64,000 nucleotides of DNA from Halictus rubicundus (Eukaryota > Arthropoda > Insecta > Hymenoptera > Halictidae), in NCBI RefSeq assembly GCF_050948215.1, contig NW_027488692.1:62001-126000 (forward strand), in the 5' to 3' direction. Made by a program: the position numbers and the translations under genes. This document shows, one piece after another, positions 1 to 12,614 of the stretch. The notes under the pieces are model-generated. The model did no database searches. It had not been told where the DNA came from and saw only the letters and a list, made by a program, of their open reading frames with translations. Positions within the stretch are counted from its first letter, which is position 1. Each line of letters starts with the position of its first letter.

Positions 1-231
1 ATCCTCTATCCTATACTATCCTCTATCCTATCCTATCCTCTATCCTATCCTATCCTGTATCCTATCCTATCCTATCCTCTATCCTATCCTATCCTGTATC
101 CTATCCTAACCTATCCTCTATCCTATCCTATCCTCTATCGTCTCCTGTCCTCTATCCTATACAATCCCCTATCCTATCCTCTATCGTCTCCTATTCTCTA
201 TCCTATACAATCCCCTATCCTATCCTCTATC

Positions 232-244
232 GTCTCCAATTGTC
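232..244 (+). repeat. Family A marker GTCTCCAATTGTC (first of 20)
   Basis: A 13-bp variant containing CAATTG, found only in the large A blocks. Starts: 232, 705, 1849, 23492, 24348, 25738, 26778, 27633, 37208, 38403, 40646, 41131, 42605, 43718, 44964, 46091, 49528, 50756, 52962, 54351. It is always preceded by ATACAATCCCC and followed by CTATCCTATCCAATCCCC. Confidence 0.85.
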
Positions 245-1907
245 TATCCTATCCAATCCCCTATCCTATCCTCTATCCGATCCTATCCTCTATCGTATCC
301 TATACTCTATCCTATCCAATCCCCTATCCTATCCTCTATCCTATCCTATCCTCTATCCTATACTATCCTCTATCCTATCCTATCCTCTATCCTATCCAAT
401 AACCTATCCAATCCTCTATCCTATCCTTTCCTCTATCCTATCCTATCCTCAATCCTATCCTATCCGCTATCTTATCCTATCCTCTATCCTATTCTATAAT
501 CTATCCTATCCTATCCTCTATCCTATCCTATCCTCTATCCTATCCTATCCTCTATCCTATCCTATACTGTATCCTATCCTATCCTATCCTCTATCCTATC
601 CTATCCTCTATCGTCTCCTGTCCTCTATCCTATACAATCCCCTATCCTATCCTCTATCGTCTCCTATTCTCTATCCTATACAATCCCCTATCCTATCCTC
701 TATCGTCTCCAATTGTCTATCCTATCCAATCCCCTATCCTATCCTCTATCCGATCCTATCCTCTATCGTATCCTATACTCTATCCTATCCAATAACCTAT
801 CCAATCCTCTATCCTATCCTTTCCTCTATCCTATCCTATCCTCAATCCTATCCTATCCGCTATCTTATCCTATCCTCTATCCTATTCTATAATCTATCCT
901 ATCCTATCCTCTATCCTATCCTATCCTCTATCCTATCCTATCCTCTATCCTATCCTATACTGTATCCTATCCTATCCTCTATCCTATCCTATCCTCTATC
1001 GTCTCCTGTCCTCTATCCTATACAATCCCCTATCCTATCCTCTATCGTCTCCTATCCTCTATCCTATCCAATCCCCTATAATATCCTCTATCGTCTCCTA
1101 TCCTCTATCCTATCCAATCCCCTATCCTTTCCCCTATCCGATCCTATCCTCTATCGTATCCTATACTCTATCCTATCCAATCCCCTATCCTATCCTCTAT
1201 CCGATCCTATCCTCTACCCTATCCTATCCTCTATCCTATCCTATAATCTATCCTATCGTATCCTATATCCTATCCTATCCTCTATCCTATCCTATCCTCT
1301 ATCCTATCCTATCCTCTATCTTATCCTATCCTCTATCCTATGCTATCCTCTATCCTATGCTATCCTCTATCCTATCCTATCCTCTATCATATCCTATCCT
1401 CTATCCTATCCTATCCTCTATCGTCTCCTGTCCTCTATCCTATACAATCCCCTATCCTATCCTCTATCCTATCCTATCCTCTATCCTATACTAAACTCTA
1501 TCCTATCTATCCTCTATCCTATACTATCCTCTATCTTATCCTATCCTCTATCCTATCCAATCACCTATCCAATCCTCTATCCTATCCTTTCCTCTATCCT
1601 ATCCTATCCTCAATCCTACCCTTTCCTCTATCCTATCCTATCCTCTATCCTATCCTATCCTCTATCCTATACTATCCTCTATCCTATCCTATCCTCTATC
1701 CTATCCTATCCTGTATCCTATCCTATCCTATCCTCTATCCTATCCTATCCTCTATCGTCTCCTGTCCTCTATCCTATACAATCCCCTATCCTATCCTCTA
1801 TCGTCTCCTATTCTCTATCCTATACAATCCCCTATCTTATCCTCTATCGTCTCCAATTGTCTATCCTATCCAATCCCCTATCCTATCCTCTATCCGATCC
1901 TATCCTC

Positions 1908-2111
1908 TATCCTATCCTATCCTCTATCCTATCCTATCCTCTATCCTATCCTATCCTCTATCCTATCCTATCCTCTATCCTATCCTATCCTCTATCCTAT
2001 CCTATCCTCTATCCTATCCTATCCTCTATCCTATCCTATCCTCTATCCTATCCTATCCTCTATCCTATCCTATCCTCTATCCTATCCTATCCTCTATCCT
2101 ATCCTATCCTC
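1908..2111 (+). repeat. Perfect 17-mer tract, 12 copies
   Basis: Counting from the CCGATCC-bearing unit (1891-1907) to the unit with TATGCTC (2112-2128), every monomer is the exact consensus: 204 bp = 12 x 17. After the TATGCTC unit, three more 17-mers and one 22-mer lead to the junction at 2217. Confidence 0.88.
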
Positions 2112-2750
2112 TATCCTATCCTATGCTCTATCCTATCCTATCCTCTATCCTATCCTATCCTATCCTCTATCCTATCCTATCCTCTATCCTATCCTATCCT
2201 CTATCCTATCCTATCCTATCTTCAACCCTATCCTATCCTCATTCGTATCGTATACTCCATCCTAACATATCCGCTATCCTATCCTATCCTCTACCCTATA
2301 ATATCCTCTATCCTATTAAATCCTCTATCCTATCCTCTATCCTATCCTATCCTTTCCTCTACCCTATCCTATCCTCTATCGTCTCCTAACCTCTATCCTA
2401 TCCAATCCCCTATCCTATCCTCTATCCTATCCTATCCTCTATAATATCGTATCCTCCATCCTATCCTATCCACTATCCTATCCAATCCCCTATCTTATCC
2501 TCTATCTTATCCTATCCTATCCAATCCTCTAACCTATCCTCTATCCTATCGTATCCTCTATCCTACCCTATCCTCTATCCTATCCTATCCTCTATCGTGT
2601 CATATCCTCTATCGTATTATATCCTCTATCCTATCCAATCCTCTATCCCACCCTCTATCCCGACCTATCCTCTATCCTATCCTATCCTCTATCCTATCCT
2701 AACCTCTATCCTATCCTATCCTCTATCCTATCCTATCCTCTATCCTATCC

Positions 2751-2870
2751 TTTCCACTACCCTATACTTTCCTCTATCCTATTATATCCTCCATAAGATC
2801 GTATCCTCTATCCTATCCCGTCCTCTATCCTATAATATCATCTATCCTATCATATCCTGTATTATATCCT
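2751..2870 (+). repeat. Family B core element, type i (exemplar)
   Basis: The most diverged recurring stretch of the array, about 120 bp. It runs in order TTTCCACTACCC, TATTATATCCTCC, CATAAGATCG, CCCGTCC, ATAATATCATC, ending in CCTGTATTATATCC. Type i has ATTATATCCTCC directly before ATAAGATC. Ten copies, given by the position of CCATAAGATC: 2791, 4101, 30193, 30482, 31751, 36006, 47921, 55288, 56562, 62390. No gene-like or RNA-like property is seen. It is a higher-order marker, and a reasonable candidate protein-binding segment only by inference. Confidence 0.78.
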
Positions 2871-5089
2871 ATCCCCTATCATATCGTCTATCGTATCCTA
2901 TCCTCTATCATATCCAATCCTATATCCTATCCTCTATCCTATCCTATCCTATCCTCAACCCTATCCTATCCTCATTCGTATCCTATACTCCATCCTAACC
3001 TATCCGCTATCCTATCCTATCCTATCCTCTATCCTATCCTATCCTCTATCCTACCCTATCCTCTATCCTATCCTATCATCTATCGTATTATATCCTCTAT
3101 CCTATCCGATCCTCTATCCTATCCTCGGTCCGATCCAATCCTCTATCCTATGCTATCCTCAATACTATCCTATCCTCTATCGTATCCAATCCTCTATCCT
3201 ATCCTCTATCTTATCCTATCCTATCCAATCCTCTATCCTATCCTCTATCCTATCCTCTATCCTATCGTATCCTCTATCCTACCCTATCCTCTATCCTATC
3301 CTATCCTCTATCGTGTCCTATCCTCTATCGTATTATATCCTCTATCCTATCCAATCCTCTATCCCATCCACTATCCCGACCTATCCTCTATCCTATCCAA
3401 TCCCCTATCCTATCCTCTATCCTATCCTATCCTCTATAATATCGTATCCTCCATCCTATCCTATCCGCTATCCTATCCAATACCCTATCTTATCCTCTAT
3501 CTTATCCTATCCTATCCAATCCTCTATCATATCCTCTATCTTATCCTATCCTATCCAATCCTCTAACCTATCCTCTATCCTATCGTATCCTCTATCCTAC
3601 CCTATCCTCTATCCTATCCTATCCTCTATCGTGTCCTAGCCTCTATCGTATTATATCCTCTATCCTATCCAATCCTCTATCCCATCCTCTATCCCGACCT
3701 ATCCTCTATCCTATCCTATCCTCTATCCTATCCTCTATCCTATCCTCTATCCTATCCTCTATCCTATCCAATCCCCTATCCTATCCTCTATCGTCTCCTA
3801 TCCCCTATCCTATCCTCTATCCTATCCTATCCTCTATAATATCGTATCCTCCATCCTATCCTATCCGCTATCCTATCCAATCCCCTATCTTATCCTCTAT
3901 CCTATACTATCCTCTATCCTATCCTATCCTCTATCCTATCCAATCACCTATCCGATGTTCTATCCTATCCTTTCCTCTATCCTATCCTATCCTCAATCCT
4001 ATCCTATCCTCTATCCTATCCTGTCCTCTATCCTATTCTATACTCTATCCTATCCTATCCTTTCCACTACCCTATACTTTCCTCTATCCTATTATATCCT
4101 CCATAAGATCGTATCCTCTATCCTATCCCGTCCTCTATCCTATAATATCATCTATCCTATCATATCCTGTATTATATCCTATCCTCTATAATATCCGAGC
4201 CTCTAGCCTATCCTATCCTCAATCCTATCCTATCCTCTATCGTATCCATTCCCCTATCCTATCCTCTATCCTATCCAATCATCTATCCTATCCTCTATCC
4301 TATCCTCTATCCTATCCGCTATCCTACCGTGTCCTCTATCCTATCCAATCCTATATCCTATCCTCTATCCTATCCTATCCTGAATCCTACCCTATCCTCT
4401 ATCGTATCCTATCCTCTATCCTATCCTATCCTCTATCCTATCCTATCCTCTATCCTACCCTCTATCCTATTCTCTATCCAATCCTATCCTCTTTCGCCTC
4501 CTATCCTCTATCCTATCCTATCCTATCCTCAACCCTATCCTATCCTCATTCGTATCCTATACTCCATCCTAACCTGTCCGCTATCCTATCCTATCTTCCA
4601 TTCTATAATATCCTCTATCCTATCCAATCCTCTATCCTATCCTCTATCCTATCCTCTATCCTATCCTCTATCCCATCCTCAATCCTATCCTATCCTATCC
4701 TCTATCCTGTCCTATCCTCTATCCTATCCTATCCTCTATCCTATCCTATCCTCTATCCTATCCAATCCCCTATCATATCGTCTATCGTATCCTATCCTCT
4801 ATCATATCCAATCCTATATCCTATCCTCTATCCTATCCTATCCTATCCTCTATCCTGTCCTATCCTCTATCCTATCCTATCCTCTATCCTATCCTATCTT
4901 CTATCCTATCCTATCCTATCCGCTATCCTATCCTATCTCCTATCCTATAATATCCTCTATCCTATCCAATCCTCTATCCTATCCTCTATCCTATCCTCTA
5001 TCCTATCCTATCCTATCCTCTATCCTATCCTCTATCCTATCCTCTATCCTATCCTATCCTATCCTCTATCCTATCCTATCCACTATCCT

Positions 5090-5225
5090 ATCCTATCCTC
5101 AATCCTACCCTTTCCTCTATCCTATCCTATCCTCTATCCTATCCTATCCTCTATCCTATACTATCCTCTATCCTATCCTATCCTCTATCCTATCCTATCC
5201 TGTATCCTATCCTATCCTATCCTCT
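5090..5225 (+). repeat. Family A patch inside family B
   Basis: CAATCCTACCCTTTCC through CTGTATCC matches A sequence at about 1610-1720, yet both flanks are B type. Equivalent patches sit at 63382-63515 (its duplicate) and, longer, at 61648-61842, where it extends to GTCTCCTGTCC and ATACAATCCCC. Confidence 0.72.
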
Positions 5226-5435
5226 ATCCTGTCCTATCCTCTATCCTATCCTATCCTCTATCCTATCCTATCCTCTATCCTATCCTATCCTCTATCCTAT
5301 CCAATCCTCTATCCTATCCTATCCTCTATCCTATCCTATCCTCTATCCTATCCTATCCTCTATCCTATCCTATCCTCTATCCTATCCTATCCTCTATCCT
5401 ATCCTATCCTCTATCCTCTATCCTATCCTATCCTC

Positions 5436-5505
5436 TATCCTATCCTCTATCCTATCCTCTATCCTATCCTCTATCCTATCCTCTATCCTATCCTCTATCC
5501 TATCC
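5436..5505 (+). repeat. 12-mer tract, 5 copies
   Basis: Five TATCCTATCCTC units between one 17-mer and TATATTATCC at 5506. The distance from the upstream 7-mer to the landmark is 94 bp, the same as at 63752-63846. Confidence 0.83.
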
Positions 5506-5941
5506 TATATTATCCTCTATCCTATCCTATCCACTATCCTATCCTAGCCTCAATCCTATCCTATCCTCTATCCTATCCTATCCTCTATCCGATCCTATCC
5601 TCTATAATATCCTATCCTCTATCCTATCATATCCTCTTTCCTATACAATCTCCTATCCTATCCTCTATCCTATCCAATCCCCTATCCTATCCTCTATCCT
5701 AACCAATCCCCTATCCTATCCTCTATCCTATCCGATCCTCTCTCGAATCCTATACTCTATCCTATCCAATCCCCTATCTTATCCTCTATCCTCTATCCTA
5801 TCCTCTATCCTATCCTCTATCCTTTCCTCTATCCTATCCTATCCTATCCTCTATCCTATCCTATCCACTATCCTATCCTAGCCTCAATCCTATCCTATCC
5901 TCTATCCTATCCAATCCCCTATCCTATCCTCTATCCTATAC

Positions 5942-6082
5942 TTTCCACTACCCTATACTTTCCTCTATTATATCCTATCCTCCATAAGATCGTATTCTTT
6001 ATCCTATCCCGTCCTCTATCCTATAATATCATCTATCCTATCATATCTTGTATTATATCCTATCCTCTATAATATCCGAGCC
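5942..6082 (+). repeat. Family B core element, type ii (exemplar)
   Basis: Differs from type i by TTATATCCTATCCTCC before ATAAGATC and by TCTTGTATTATATCC followed by TAATATCCGAGCC. Eight copies: 5972, 7932, 9074, 13093, 33405, 33616, 58003, 58197. The last four have lost or altered flanks: 33405 and 58003 lack the CCCGTCC half and are followed 211 and 194 bp later by a complete copy. Confidence 0.76.
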
Positions 6083-7479
6083 TCTAACCTATCCTATCCT
6101 CAATCCTATCCTATCCAATCCCCTATCATATCGTCTATCGTATCCTATCCTCTATCATATCCAATCCTATATCCTATCCTCTATCCTATCCTATTCTATC
6201 CTCAACTCTATCCTATCCTCATTCGGATCCTATACTCCATCCTCACCTATCCGCTATCCTATCCTATCTTCTATTCTATAATATCCTCTATCCTATCCAA
6301 TCCTCTATCCTATATTCTATCCTATCCTCTATCCTATCCTATCCTATCCTCTATCCTATCCTATCCTCTATCCTATCCTATCCTCTATCCTATCCAATCC
6401 TCTATCCTATATTCTATCCTATCCTCTATCCTATCCTATCCTATCCTCTATCCTATCCTATCCTCTATCCTATCCTATCCTCTATCCTATCCTATCCTCT
6501 ATACTATCCTATCCTCTATCCTATCCTATCCTCTATCCTATCCTATAATATATCCTATCCTATCCCCTCTCCTATCCTATCCTCTACCCTATCCTATCCT
6601 CTATCCTATCCTATCCTCTATCCTATCCTATCCTCTTTCCTATACAATCCCCTATCCTATCCTCTATCCTATCCAATCCCCTATCCTATCCTCTATCGTC
6701 TCCTATCCTCTATCCTATCCAATCCCCTATCCTATCCTCTATCCTATCCTGTCCTCTATCCTATTCTGTACTCTATCCTATCCTATCCGCTATCCTACCC
6801 TATCCTCTATCGAATCCTATCCTCTATAATATCCAATCCTATATCCTATCCTCTACCCTATCCTATCCTCTATACTATCCTATCCTCAATCCTATCCTAT
6901 CCTGTATCCTCTCCTATCCTCTATCCTATTCCATACTCTATCCTATCCTATCCACTATCCTATCCTATCCACTATCCTATCCTAGCCTCAATCCTATCCT
7001 ATCCTCTATCCTATCCTATCCTCTATCGTATCCTATACGATCCTCTATCCTATCCTCGGTCCGATCCAATCCTGTATAGTATCCTATCCTCTATTCTATT
7101 CTATACTCTATCTTATCCTTTCCGCTATCCTATCCTATACTCCATCCTATACTATCCGCTATCCTATCCTATCCTCTATCCTATCCTATCCTCTATCCTA
7201 TCCTATCCTCTATCCTATCCTATCCTCTATCCTGTCCTATCCTCTATCCTATCCTATCCTCTATCCTATCCTATCCTCTATCCTATCCTATCCTCTATCC
7301 TATCCAATCCTCTATCCTATCCTATCCTCTATCCTATCCTATCCTCTATCCTATCCTATCCTCTATCCTCTATCCTATCCTATCCTCTATCCTATCCTAT
7401 CCTCTATCCTATCCTCTATCCTATCCTCTATCCTATCCTCTATCGTATCCTATATTATCCTCTATCCTATCCTATCCAC

Positions 7480-9600
7480 TATCCTATCCTAGCCTCAATC
7501 CTCACCTATCCTCTATCCTATCCTATCCTCTATCCGATCCTATCCTCTATAATATCCTATCCTCTATCCTATCATATCCTCTTTCCTATACAATCTCCTA
7601 TCCTATCCTCTATCCTATCCAATCCCCTATCCTATCCTCTATCCTAACCAATCCCCTATCCTATCCTCTATCCTATCCGATCCTCTCTCGAATCCTATAC
7701 TCTATCCTATCCAATCCCCTATCTTATCCTCTATCCTCTATCCTATCCTCTATCCTATCCTCTATCCTTTCCTCTATCCTATCCTATCCTATCCTATCCT
7801 CTATCCTATCCTATCCACTATCCTATCCTAGCCTCAATCCTATCCTATCCTCTATCCTATCCAATCCCCTATCCTATCCTCTATCCTATACTTTCCACTA
7901 CCCTATACTTTCCTCTATTATATCCTATCCTCCATAAGATCGTATCCTTTATCCTATCCCGTCCTCTATCCTATAATATCATCTATCCTATCATATCTTG
8001 TATTATATCCTATCCTCTATAATATCCGAGCCTCTAACCTATCCTATCCTCAATCCTATCCTATCCAATCCCCTATCATATCGTCTATCGTATCCTATCC
8101 TCTATCATATCCAATCCTATATCCTATCCTCTATCCTATCCTATTCTATCCTCAACTCTAACCTATCCTCATTCGGATCCTATTCGCCATCCTAACCTAT
8201 CCGCTATCCTATCCTATCTTCTATTCTATAATATCCTCTATCCTATCCAATCCTCTATCCTATATTCTATCCTATCCTCTATCCTATCCTATCCTATCCT
8301 CTATCCTATCCTATCCTCTATCCTATTCTCTATCCAATCCTATCCTCTATCCTATCCAATCACCTATCCTATCCTCAACCCTATCCTATCCTCATTCGTA
8401 TCCTATACTCCATCCTAACCTATCCGCTATCCTATCCTATCTCCTATCCTATAATATCCTCTATCCTATCCAATCCTCTATCCTATCCTCTATCCTATCC
8501 TCTATCCTATCCTCTATCCTATCCTCTATCCTATCCTATCCTATCCTCTATCCTATCCTCTATCCTATCCTATCCTATCCTCTATCCTATCCTATCCTCT
8601 ATCCTATCCTATCCTCTATACTATCCTATCCTCTATCCTATCCTATCCTCTATCCTATCCTATAATATATCCTATCCTATCCCCTCTCCTATCCTATCCT
8701 CTACCCTATCCTATCCTCTATCCTATCCTATCCTCTATCCTATCCTATCCTCTATCCTATCCAATCCCCTATCCTATCCTCTATCCTAACCAATCCCCTA
8801 TCCTATCCTCTATCCTATCCGATCCTCTCTCGAATCCTATACTCTATCCTATCCAATCCCCTATCTTATCCTCTATCCTCTATCCTATCCTCTATCCTAT
8901 CCTCTATCCTTTCCTCTATCCTATCCTATCCTATCCTATCCTCTATCCTATCCTATCCACTATCCTATCCTAGCCTCAATCCTATCCTATCCTCTATCCT
9001 ATCCAATCCCCTATCCTATCCTCTATCCTATACTTTCCACTACCCTATACTTTCCTCTATTATATCCTATCCTCCATAAGATCGTATCCTTTATCCTATC
9101 CCGTCCTCTATCCTATAATATCATCTATCCTATCATATCTTGTATTATATCCTATCCTCTATAATATCCGAGCCTCTAACCTATCCTATCCTCAATCCTA
9201 TCCTATCCAATCCCCTATCATATCGTCTATCGTATCCTATCCTCTATCATATCCAATCCTATATCCTATCCTCTATCCTATCCTATTCTATCCTCAACTC
9301 TAACCTATCCTCATTCGGATCCTATTCGCCATCCTAACCTATCCGCTATCCTATCCTATCTTCTATTCTATAATATCCTCTATCCTATCCAATCCTCTAT
9401 CCTATATTCTATCCTATCCTCTATCCTATCCTATCCTATCCTCTATCCTATCCTATCCTCTATCCTATCCTATCCTCTATCCTATCCTATCCTCTATCCT
9501 ATCCTATCCTCTATCCTATCCTATCCTCTATCCTATCCTATCCCCTCTCCTATCCTATCCTCTACCCTATCCTATCCTCTATCCTATCCTATCCTCTATC
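7480..9600 (+). repeat. 1142-bp tandem step with a third copy at 12640-13410
   Basis: Segments around core elements 7932 and 9074 align at offset 1142; 7932 also aligns with 13093 at offset 5161. The flanking CTAACCTATCCTCATTCGG and TATTCGCC variants are identical in all three. The segment at 5972 has TATACTCC there and forms an outgroup. Confidence 0.77.
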
Positions 9601-9980
9601 CTATCGTATCCTCTATCCTATCATCTATCCTATCCTATCCTATCCTCTATCCTATCCTATCCTATCCTCTATCCTATCCTATCCTCAATCCTATCCTATC
9701 CTCTATCCTATCCTCTATCCTATCCTATCCTCTATCCTATCCTATCCTCTATCCTATCCTATCCTATCTTCAACCCTATTTGATTCGTAACCCTATCCTC
9801 ATTCGTATCGTATACTCCATCCTAACATATCCGCTATCCTATCCTATCCTCTACATTATAATATCCTCTATCCTATCCAATCCTCTGTCCTATCCTCTAT
9901 CCTATCCTCTATCCTATCCTATCCTCTATCCTATTCTCTATCCAATCCTATCCTCTATCCTATCCAATCACCTATCCTAT

Positions 9981-11814
9981 CCTCAACCCTATCCTATCCT
10001 CATTCGTATCCTATACTCCATCCTAACCTATCCGCTATCCTATCCTATCTCCTATCCTATAATATCCTCTATCCTATCCAATCCTCTATCCTATCCTCTA
10101 TCCTATCCTCTATCCTATCCTCTATCCTATCCTCTATCCTATCCTATCCTATCCTCTATCCTATCCTCTATCCTATCCTATCCTATCCGCTATCCTATCC
10201 TATCCTCTATCCTATCCTATCCTCTATACTATCCTATCCTCTCTCCTATCCTATCCTCTATCCTATCCTATAATATATCCTATCCTATCCCCTCTCCTAT
10301 CCTATCCTCTACCCTATCCTATCCTCTATCCTATCCTATCCTCTATCCTATCCTATCCTCTTTCCTATACAATCCCCTATCCTATCCTCTATCCTATCCA
10401 ATCCCCTATCCTATCCTCTATCGTCTCCTATCCTCTATCCTATCCAATCCCCTATCCTATCCTCTATCCTATCCTGTCCTCTATCCTATTCTGTACTCTA
10501 TCCTATCCTATCCGCTATCCTACCCTATCCTCTATCGAATCCTATCCTCTATAATATCCAATCCTATATCCTATCCTCTACCCTATCCTATCCTCTATAC
10601 TATCCTATCCTCAATCCTATCCTATCCTGTATCCTCTCCTATCCTCTATCCTATTCCATACTCTATCCTATCCTATCCACTATCCTATCCTATCCACTAT
10701 CCTATCCTAGCCTCAATCCTATCCTATCCTCTATCCTATCCTATCCTCTATCGTATCCTATACGATCCTCTATCCTATCCTCGGTCCGATCCAATCCTGT
10801 ATAGTATCCTATCCTCTATTCTATTCTATACTCTATCTTATCCTTTCCGCTATCCTATCCTATACTCCATCCTATACTATCCGCTATCCTATCCTATCCT
10901 CAACCCTATCCTATCCTCATTCGTATCCTATACTCCATCCTAACCTATCCGCTATCCTATCCTATCTCCTATCCTATAATATCCTCTATCCTATCCAATC
11001 CTCTATCCTATCCTCTATCCTATCCTCTATCCTATCCTCTATCCTATCCTCTATCCTATCCTATCCTATCCTCTATCCTATCCTCTATCCTATCCTATCC
11101 TATCCTCTATCCTATCCTATCCTCTATCCTATCCTATCCTCTATACTATCCTATCCTCTATCCTATCCTATCCTCTATCCTATCCTATAATATATCCTAT
11201 CCTATCCCCTCTCCTATCCTATCCTCTACCCTATCCTATCCTCTATCCTATCCTATCCTCTATCCTATCCTATCCTCTTTCCTATACAATCCCCTATCCT
11301 ATCCTCTATCCTATCCAATCCCCTATCCTATCCTCTATCGTCTCCTATCCTCTATCCTATCCAATCCCCTATCCTATCCTCTATCCTATCCTGTCCTCTA
11401 TCCTATTCTGTACTCTATCCTATCCTATCCGCTATCCTACCCTATCCTCTATCGAATCCTATCCTCTATAATATCCAATCCTATATCCTATCCTCTACCC
11501 TATCCTATCCTCTATACTATCCTATCCTCAATCCTATCCTATCCTGTATCCTCTCCTATCCTCTATCCTATTCCATACTCTATCCTATCCTATCCACTAT
11601 CCTATCCTATCCACTATCCTATCCTAGCCTCAATCCTATCCTATCCTCTATCCTATCCTATCCTCTATCGTATCCTATACGATCCTCTATCCTATCCTCG
11701 GTCCGATCCAATCCTGTATAGTATCCTATCCTCTATTCTATTCTATACTCTATCTTATCCTTTCCGCTATCCTATCCTATACTCCATCCTATACTATCCG
11801 CTATCCTATCCTAT
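9981..11814 (+). repeat. 917-bp tandem duplication
   Basis: Unit 1 is 9981-10897 and unit 2 10898-11814. Matching landmarks: CCTCAACCC 9981/10898, CCGCT 10032/10949, TATAATATATCC 10269/11186, CCTCGGTCC 10782/11699. The step is exactly 917 throughout these points. Confidence 0.82.
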
Positions 11815-12614
11815 CCTCTATCCTATCCTATCCTCTATCCTATCCTATCCTCTATCCTATCCTATCCTCTATCCTATCCTATCCTCTATCCTGTCCTATC
11901 CTCTATCCTATCCTATCCTCTATCCTATCCTATCCTCTATCCTATCCTATCCTCTATCCTATCCAATCCTCTATCCTATCCTATCCTCTATCCTATCCTA
12001 TCCTCTATCCTATCCTATCCTCTATCCTATCCTATCCTCTATCCTATCCTATCCTCTATCCTCTATCCTATCCTATCCTCTATCCTATCCTATCCTCTAT
12101 CCTATCCTCTATCCTATCCTCTATCCTATCCTCTATCCTATCCTATCCTCTATCGTATCCTATACGATCCTCTATCCTATCCTCGGTCCGATCCAATCCT
12201 GTATAGTATCCTATCCTCTATTCTATTCTATACTCTATCTTATCCTTTCCGCTATCCTATCCTATACTCCATCCTATACTATCCGCTATCCTATCCTATC
12301 CTCTATCCTATCCTATCCTCTATCCTATCCTATCCTCTATCCTATCCTATCCTCTATCCTGTCCTATCCTCTATCCTATCCTATCCTCTATCCTATCCTA
12401 TCCTCTATCCTATCCTATCCTCTATCCTATCCAATCCTCTATCCTATCCTATCCTCTATCCTATCCTATCCTCTATCCTATCCTATCCTCTATCCTATCC
12501 TATCCTCTATCCTATCCTATCCTCTATCCTCTATCCTATCCTATCCTCTATCCTATCCTATCCTCTATCCTATCCTCTATCCTATCCTCTATCCTATCCT
12601 CTATCGTATCCTAT
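11660..12614 (+). repeat. 484-bp tandem duplication
   Basis: The segment containing CCTCGGTCCGATCC and TGTATAGTATCC is repeated at a 484-bp step (11699 to 12183), together with its five-copy perfect 17-mer tract (11972-12056 and 12440-12524). The duplication starts inside the second 917-bp unit, so it is probably younger. Confidence 0.77.

Larger units (their letters stand above)
1..2216 (+). repeat. Family A block A1
   Basis: Rich in the markers GTCTCCTGTCC and ATACAATCCCC, with the exclusive A marker GTCTCCAATTGTC at 232, 705 and 1849. The paired CTATGCTATCC variants near 1338-1360 and the ACTAAACTC/TATCTATCC variant near 1490-1510 recur in the other large A blocks. It ends in two perfect 17-mer runs (1908-2111 and 2129-2201, the latter with one 22-mer) separated by a single TATGCTC variant at 2122. 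The block is cut by the window start. Confidence 0.8.
1230..3900 (+). repeat. Dispersed duplicate of 53735-56415
   Basis: The two stretches share the same order of markers across the A-to-B junction. Offsets are 52502 at 1849, 52485 at 2122, 52497 at 2217-3150 and 52543 at 3631, where the second copy has one extra 46-bp unit. Similarity ends near 3900/56415. Confidence 0.78.
3905..5660 (+). repeat. Dispersed duplicate of 62180-64000
   Basis: Starts with the shared CACCTATCCGATGTTC variant (near 3944/62221) and continues to the window end. The offset is 58277 at the left, 58289 after the core element and 58340 after the 17-mer tract that has three more copies in the right-hand segment. Confidence 0.78.

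Noticed and set aside
232..244. CAATTG within GTCTCCAATTGTC as a regulatory E-box-like site
   Set aside because: A six-base palindrome inside a marker copied by duplication is not evidence of regulation, and there is no gene nearby.
240..2444. 734-codon plus-strand open frame, the longest in the window
   Set aside because: It is pure satellite translated: the 17-residue cycle with scattered substitutions. It overlaps another long frame (1340-2389) in a different phase reading the same peptide. There is no ribosome-binding or promoter context, no domain, and no codon bias separate from the repeat.
2751..2870. Core element as a transposable element remnant or tRNA/ncRNA gene
   Set aside because: No terminal repeats, target-site duplication, stem structure or A/B box was seen. 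It can be read as monomers with many substitutions.
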